Positions 6,361 through 10,302 of a DNA stretch of 10,302 nt are shown here, one piece after another. Location of the stretch: positions 1 through 10,302 of the forward strand of contig JAGBXE010000119.1 of NCBI GenBank assembly GCA_017629455.1, given 5' to 3'. Every line of letters starts with the position of its first letter. The stretch's first letter is position 1. This stretch comes from Kiritimatiellia bacterium (lineage in GTDB: Bacteria; Verrucomicrobiota; Kiritimatiellia; RFP12; UBA1067). Both the position numbers and the translations under genes were made by a program. The notes beneath the pieces are model-generated. The model had not been told where the DNA came from and did no database searches. It was given only the letters and a program-made list of their open reading frames with translations.

Positions 6361-9300
6361 TTATCTTACAAGGACTATTGCACCAGTACTCTTGAACTCG
6401 GCCGAAATTACTCCATCAGCAACTGAGAATGTAGCCTTTAGATTTCTCGCCGTATTGCGAGCGCGCCACTTGGAAACATTTGGCGGCTCTGCCGAATAAC
6501 GCCCGACTACAATCTTATCGCCGTCAGAGGCTTCGATGTCGGCAAAATCAAACCTTGTTGTGCCGCCGAAAGTTACGCCAGAACCAAAGACAATATTTGT
6601 ATTCGAAATGCGCAGCCTCTCAAATGCGGCATTCAAAACAGTGCCGCCTTTTCCGGTGAGCGTCATATTGGTAAGCGAAAAGCCACCAAAATCGATTGTG
6701 CCGCCATTAAGCTCCGTGTTGCCAGTGTATTGAACCGTGCAAGGATTATAAAGTTCTGTGCCAGTATTATCACCAAGGTCTTTATCAAGTACAGGGTCTA
6801 TATCTATGGGATCTGCTTGCTCAATATCAAGGTAGCGGCTTCTTCTAAAGCAAAGCGTACCTGGGCCATCCATTACAATGCCGCCAGTGCCGCGAATCTT
6901 GCGGATAACATCGTACGTGCGCCCGGCATACGGAGCTAAGCGCAAGCCGCGCCCACGAACAAAGATGTTCATATTTACGTTCGTCGATCCGACTGTAAGG
7001 TTGTTATCACCACAACTCCAAAGCGAATCTTCGAATATGTAATTTTGCGTACGGCGGCTCTTATACCCGGGCGTTGCCCTGTGAACGATACTAACGCAGA
7101 ACTCAGAGCGTACCACCTCCCATTGTGACGTCATATCATTCGACATATGATTAATGTTTAGAGGCGTGCGCCCTCTGACTTCTTCATCTAGACCACCGAT
7201 ATAAGAATCTTCGATTCGCACGTAACATGTTCCGTTCTGTTTGATGTCTCTTGTAAAGAGCGCCGATTGATTAACGAAATAATGGTATCCTGGGCACCCG
7301 TCCGTATCTAGACACGGCGGAAGGCCGCCTACATTAGTTGTATAGTAGTCATATTTGGCGCTAATAGCCGACCTGTCTACAAGCACCCTTGCCGAGCCTT
7401 TAAGGTTGCGCGCGCTTTCGGAGCCAAAGAACAACCTCACCATACCGCACTTCAAAAACGCACCGTTTGTAACAACTAAATAGGGGTGCGTAACGAAACT
7501 GTTGGCTACAGATTGAACTGTGCCCTTGCCGTCATTCTTAACAGTATCATTTTTAACGAATGAACCTATACCAATTTTTCTCTCTGTACCGATAGAGACG
7601 TTTACATTATCAAGAACTAGGCCGGGCTGAACCTTATTCTCCTGCCGAGCTTCTCCTGGCACACCGACTTCAATGTTGCATGTAAGAGTATTTGTGATTC
7701 CAGGCTTATCGGCGCGTATTATAAGTTCACCTTCCTGTACAGTAAAGCCGGCCCAATTCGACATATCTTCATTGATGGGATTTGGCGGTTCAACATTTGA
7801 AAAAGCATATTTCTCATTAGCTTCAGTTGCCATAAGCGTAAGTGTGCCGGGCCCGCGCTTACGGAATGCCCCTTGCTTAACGGAAGGCATCGGCATTTCA
7901 GCATCGGCTAGCGTCCTAACCTCAACAAGACCATTTGTGCTCTCAGCTTCAAAGGATAGCGCATTATTAAACTTAACCGTCTCTTCGCCCGTAATCTCAA
8001 GAATACCGCCAGCAATCCGCGCAGGTGAAATGCCGTAGATCGTCTCAACGCCCAAGGCCTTCTCATCCGAAATCGACAGGACGCCTTCCGTCAACAGCAC
8101 CCCGGGATAAAACGCGTTCAAAAGCCCCGTCAAATAAAGCGTGCCTTCGCCTGTCTTATGGATAAGCCCATAGCCCAGGTTCCCGCCCAACGTAAGCGTC
8201 GCGCCGGGGGAAACATCTGCGTTAAGGGTTTTTGATGAGTTCCATATGATATCGTCCTGGCGCGTCTCATCGCCCGATTCCACCTTGAGCGTAACCTTAT
8301 CGCCCTCGTCAATGACGATATTAACCGCTAACGTCCCCTCTTCGGCTTCCGCCACTTCAACATGGCAGGACGTACCTTCCATAAACCCGCTGCGCACATA
8401 GGTCCCGACCAGCTTGGCCATGACGCTTTCGCTCATGTCGTCACGACATGAAAATACGCGATACGACTCACCTGCAACAAACTCGTCCTTAAGTTCGATC
8501 TGCATGTTGCGAATATCAAATGACCCAGTAACTGTAATTTCCGTTGTAGGATCAATTCTCAACACACCAAACGAATCTGCCCCGCCAACTACCAGGTTCT
8601 CGAGCGTAACCTTACCTGAAAGTTCAACTACCGCGCCATTATCAACAATAAGTGTTTTCGGAACGGCTGCACCAGACAGGAAAATAGCCTCGCCTGAAAC
8701 AGCCTCAACAACCGAAGGCGCACCTGAGGCCATTGCGAATGTTTTAACGCCAGAGCCGCTAAGCTTGATTAAACCCTCGCCCTCAGCTCCTGCTTTATCG
8801 GTGAAAGGCTGCGAAATCGTAACATCGTAATCGGATTCAATTTGAAGCCCCTTCTTGCCAAGATATGCCTCATCAAAACCTTCAATCAAATTCCCTGAGG
8901 CACTTGCTTGCACGACGATTCGCCCGCCATCGGCTTCAAGCGCCGCGTAGCCCGCGCCGCCGCGCACGAACGCTACTTCCGTATCGCCGCCCTCAAGGCA
9001 AAGGCGCCCCTTACGCCCTTCCTGAACACCAACGGTGATGCCTTGCGCAACCTTAGCTCCCGTCGAGATGCGCCCACCCGACTGTACAAGCACGCTCTCG
9101 CGCTCCTCGTTGCCTGCTGGAGCTTTATTACCGTATCCTGCTACAGTAATACCTTTGCCAAAACCCTCAACATGGCCACCGTTAATGTAAGCTAAGCCTG
9201 TACCCCACCTGCCAACATGCAACTCACCATTATCATACGCTACCTTGACTACTGCGTTATCGTTAACGGTAAGAATACCTGTTCCTCCGTACGATTCGCC

Positions 9301-10302
9301 CACAGAAAGCCTTGCTCCTGCAATATTTATGATTGAAGAGCCAGCAACATCAACGCGCCCCGTTACAGCAGGCACAATCGATGTCATATCACCTTCCGGC
9401 TTGGTGCATGTATTGCGTGTTGCTCCAAGATACATGGACGAGCCACTTTGAGTGTAAGAGCTTTCACCCAAAAGCTCCATCATCGCACTTTGGTCTTGGC
9501 CTATATGAGTATTTGTTCCTTCAGCGAAAATTGAGCTGTTTGTAAGGCGCAATCTGCTTCCAGGTACGCCCTTGCCGGCTGAGACAGTATAAACTGAAGC
9601 AGCAGAATCAATAAAATGAACATCTGTTTTACCGTATATGTACAAATAATTGCCGCTGGCAGCATTCTTGTGAAATGTAGAATTAGTTACGGTAAATTCC
9701 GCATACGCATTAGCACTGCCCACACCCACTTCAACATGCCTACCAAATACAACTTGCGAATCGGCGATACATAGCTTAGTTGTGTTAACTACAGTGCTGC
9801 CGGCAGTGTTGCCTATTGTAAAAGCATTTCCGTTCGTCGTTGCCGTCATTTGAACATCACAGCCGCGGATTTCCGCGTTTGCATTTGATCCGGCAAGAAC
9901 AAAGCGCATTAACGAAAGAGTAGAATCTACAAAATTAATCTTAAGGTTATTACCATAACTTGATGCCGACACTTTGGATGTTGAACGGACAGTTGCTCCA
10001 GTTACGCTAAGAATGTTTTCAGAAGCAGTCTTGTCAGAAATATAAAGCTTATCCGTTTCAAACTTTACACCGGGATTTATCGTTATATTTGCTTTTGCTA
10101 TATAGATATCGGCGGCTTCTGAAAAAAGATCCCATCTAAAAGGATTTGGAGTAGATGCAACATAATTATATGAGCCACTCAAAACCTCTAATCTGGCCTC
10201 ACCTCCAGCCATAGATGTCCTATACGTAAAATTACTGATTAAGCCGTACCCATCCTCGCGTGCGCCTGTATTGTATAGGTATGCCAGTTTTTTGTCGCCT
10301 AC
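6361..10302 (-). CDS. Giant beta-helix / autotransporter-like strand-repeat surface protein, 5' end beyond window
   Basis: The frame stays open from the TAA at 6361 to the right edge, giving 1313 visible residues (numbered here from the edge). An internal ATG at 10212 has no ribosome site and is preceded by 30 open codons, so it is not the start. Architecture: a beta-helix-like block (about 120-290) with recurring D/N-S turns (VDSTLS, IADSQV, VTNSTF, IDSAAS, TNSSIF); a Gly-rich block of passenger type (GTGILTVNDNAVVKV, INGGHVEG, FVRGGAGYAALEADGG; about 340-467); strand repeats resembling autotransporter-associated repeats (KTGEGTLYLTG near 716; RGPGTLTLM near 817); a second beta-helix-like block (about 890-1115); and a last repeat with GPGTLCF. 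It ends ...STGAIVLVR with no visible beta-barrel, PEP-CTERM or LPXTG anchor. Such proteins are typically secreted adhesins or glycan-associated surface proteins; ligand unknown. It is the first visible gene of a probable three-gene operon. Confidence 0.85.
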   Translation of the reverse strand, partial: VGDKKLAYLYNTGAREDGYGLISNFTYRTSMAGGEARLEVLSGSYNYVASTPNPFRWDLFSEAADIYIAKANITINPGVKFETDKLYISDKTASENILSVTGATVRSTSKVSASSYGNNLKINFVDSTLSLMRFVLAGSNANAEIRGCDVQMTATTNGNAFTIGNTAGSTVVNTTKLCIADSQVVFGRHVEVGVGSANAYAEFTVTNSTFHKNAASGNYLYIYGKTDVHFIDSAASVYTVSAGKGVPGSRLRLTNSSIFAEGTNTHIGQDQSAMMELLGESSYTQSGSSMYLGATRNTCTKPEGDMTSIVPAVTGRVDVAGSSIINIAGARLSVGESYGGTGILTVNDNAVVKVAYDNGELHVGRWGTGLAYINGGHVEGFGKGITVAGYGNKAPAGNEERESVLVQSGGRISTGAKVAQGITVGVQEGRKGRLCLEGGDTEVAFVRGGAGYAALEADGGRIVVQASASGNLIEGFDEAYLGKKGLQIESDYDVTISQPFTDKAGAEGEGLIKLSGSGVKTFAMASGAPSVVEAVSGEAIFLSGAAVPKTLIVDNGAVVELSGKVTLENLVVGGADSFGVLRIDPTTEITVTGSFDIRNMQIELKDEFVAGESYRVFSCRDDMSESVMAKLVGTYVRSGFMEGTSCHVEVAEAEEGTLAVNIVIDEGDKVTLKVESGDETRQDDIIWNSSKTLNADVSPGATLTLGGNLGYGLIHKTGEGTLYLTGLLNAFYPGVLLTEGVLSISDEKALGVETIYGISPARIAGGILEITGEETVKFNNALSFEAESTNGLVEVRTLADAEMPMPSVKQGAFRKRGPGTLTLMATEANEKYAFSNVEPPNPINEDMSNWAGFTVQEGELIIRADKPGITNTLTCNIEVGVPGEARQENKVQPGLVLDNVNVSIGTERKIGIGSFVKNDTVKNDGKGTVQSVANSFVTHPYLVVTNGAFLKCGMVRLFFGSESARNLKGSARVLVDRSAISAKYDYYTTNVGGLPPCLDTDGCPGYHYFVNQSALFTRDIKQNGTCYVRIEDSYIGGLDEEVRGRTPLNINHMSNDMTSQWEVVRSEFCVSIVHRATPGYKSRRTQNYIFEDSLWSCGDNNLTVGSTNVNMNIFVRGRGLRLAPYAGRTYDVIRKIRGTGGIVMDGPGTLCFRRSRYLDIEQADPIDIDPVLDKDLGDNTGTELYNPCTVQYTGNTELNGGTIDFGGFSLTNMTLTGKGGTVLNAAFERLRISNTNIVFGSGVTFGGTTRFDFADIEASDGDKIVVGRYSAEPPNVSKWRARNTARNLKATFSVADGVISAEFKSTGAIVLVR
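6628..6906 (-). repeat. Degenerate beta-strand repeat, copy 3, near C-terminus of giant protein
   Basis: IRGTGGIVMDGPGTLCF is followed by YTGNTELNGGTIDFGG and LTGKGGTVLNA. The GxGTL core is kept, but a roughly 40-residue acidic insert (DPIDIDPVLDKDLGDN) separates the strands. Confidence 0.5.
6958..7635 (-). repeat. Second beta-helix-like coil block in the giant protein
   Basis: VLVDRSAIS, VRIEDSYIGG, WEVVRSEFCV and YIFEDSLWSC recur every 27-55 residues, each an aliphatic or aromatic strand followed by an (E/D/R)-S turn. The block also carries several cysteines (for example CLDTDGC), unlike the first coil block. Confidence 0.5.
7693..7875 (-). repeat. Autotransporter-associated beta-strand repeat, copy 2
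   Basis: FRKRGPGTLTLMA is followed about 30 residues later by FTVQEGELIIRAD, the same two-strand pattern as copy 1 with a longer insert between the strands. Confidence 0.6.
8050..8205 (-). repeat. Autotransporter-associated beta-strand repeat, copy 1
   Basis: GATLTLGG, LIHKTGEGTLYLTG and GVLLTEGVLSISD follow in order, matching the known pattern of a Gly strand, KxGxGTLxLxG, and a closing GxLxI strand. Confidence 0.7.
8902..9285 (-). repeat. Gly-rich passenger-type strand repeats in the giant protein
   Basis: Successive strands of the form G-x-G-x-L-x-V-x-x-x-A-x-V-x-V, V-G-x-x-G-x-G-x-x-x-I-N-G-G and G-G-A-G-Y-A-A-L-E-x-x-G-G recur over about 128 residues. The pattern is typical of secreted passenger domains of type V-like proteins. 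Confidence 0.55.
9433..9945 (-). repeat. First beta-helix-like coil block in the giant protein
   Basis: About 170 residues show short beta-strand stretches that end repeatedly in a D/N-S turn: VDSTL, IADSQV, VTNSTF, IDSAAS and TNSSIF, about 22-54 residues apart. This spacing fits one to two turns of a right-handed parallel beta-helix. The motif is seen directly; the fold is inferred. Confidence 0.5.

Noticed and set aside
10210..10212. ATG as start of the giant protein
   Set aside because: The frame is open for 30 more codons to the window edge, there is no ribosome site, and no signal peptide follows, so it is an internal Met.
6361..10302. Tandem DNA repeats or CRISPR-like array in the repetitive gene
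   Set aside because: The repetition is at protein-pattern level only; no repeated DNA unit with regular spacing was seen.

Overview
The window is protein-coding almost end to end, with every supported gene on the minus strand, so transcription runs right to left. The best guess for the host is a PVC-group bacterium, such as a gut or environmental member of Kiritimatiellota, Lentisphaerota or Verrucomicrobiota. This rests on gene content: a giant beta-strand-repeat/beta-helix surface protein, a DUF4838 protein with a CBM9-like tail, and moderate GC with frequent GCG and CGC codons. No taxonomic marker gene is present, so this is inference.

Right-hand part (10302 to 3167): three tightly packed genes. 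First is a very large repetitive passenger-like protein whose 5' end lies beyond the window (at least 1313 residues visible). After about 7 bases comes an exported protein of about 282 residues made of two copies of a carbohydrate-binding-like beta-sandwich. After 31 bases and a perfect GGAGG ribosome binding site comes a secreted DUF4838 protein of 768 residues with a C-terminal CBM9-like module. Together they look like an export or surface unit handling glycans, but neither substrate nor enzyme activity can be read from sequence.

Left-hand part (3166 to 1): a 54-base gap with a possible sigma-70-like promoter, a small exported Cys/His-rich protein (127 residues), a 119-base gap with a perfect 7-bp inverted repeat, and the first 869 codons of a CusA/CzcA-like RND efflux permease that runs off the left edge. 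The pair looks like a metal or soft-ligand efflux module in which the small protein could bind or sense the substrate in the periplasm.

No tRNA, rRNA, CRISPR array, insertion sequence or convincing intrinsic terminator was seen. No stretch over 300 bases is without a gene. The least conventional points are the Cys/His-rich protein next to a pump that itself carries a periplasmic CxxC, the duplicated-domain protein sitting between a giant passenger and a DUF4838 protein, and the mosaic architecture and composition of the giant gene.
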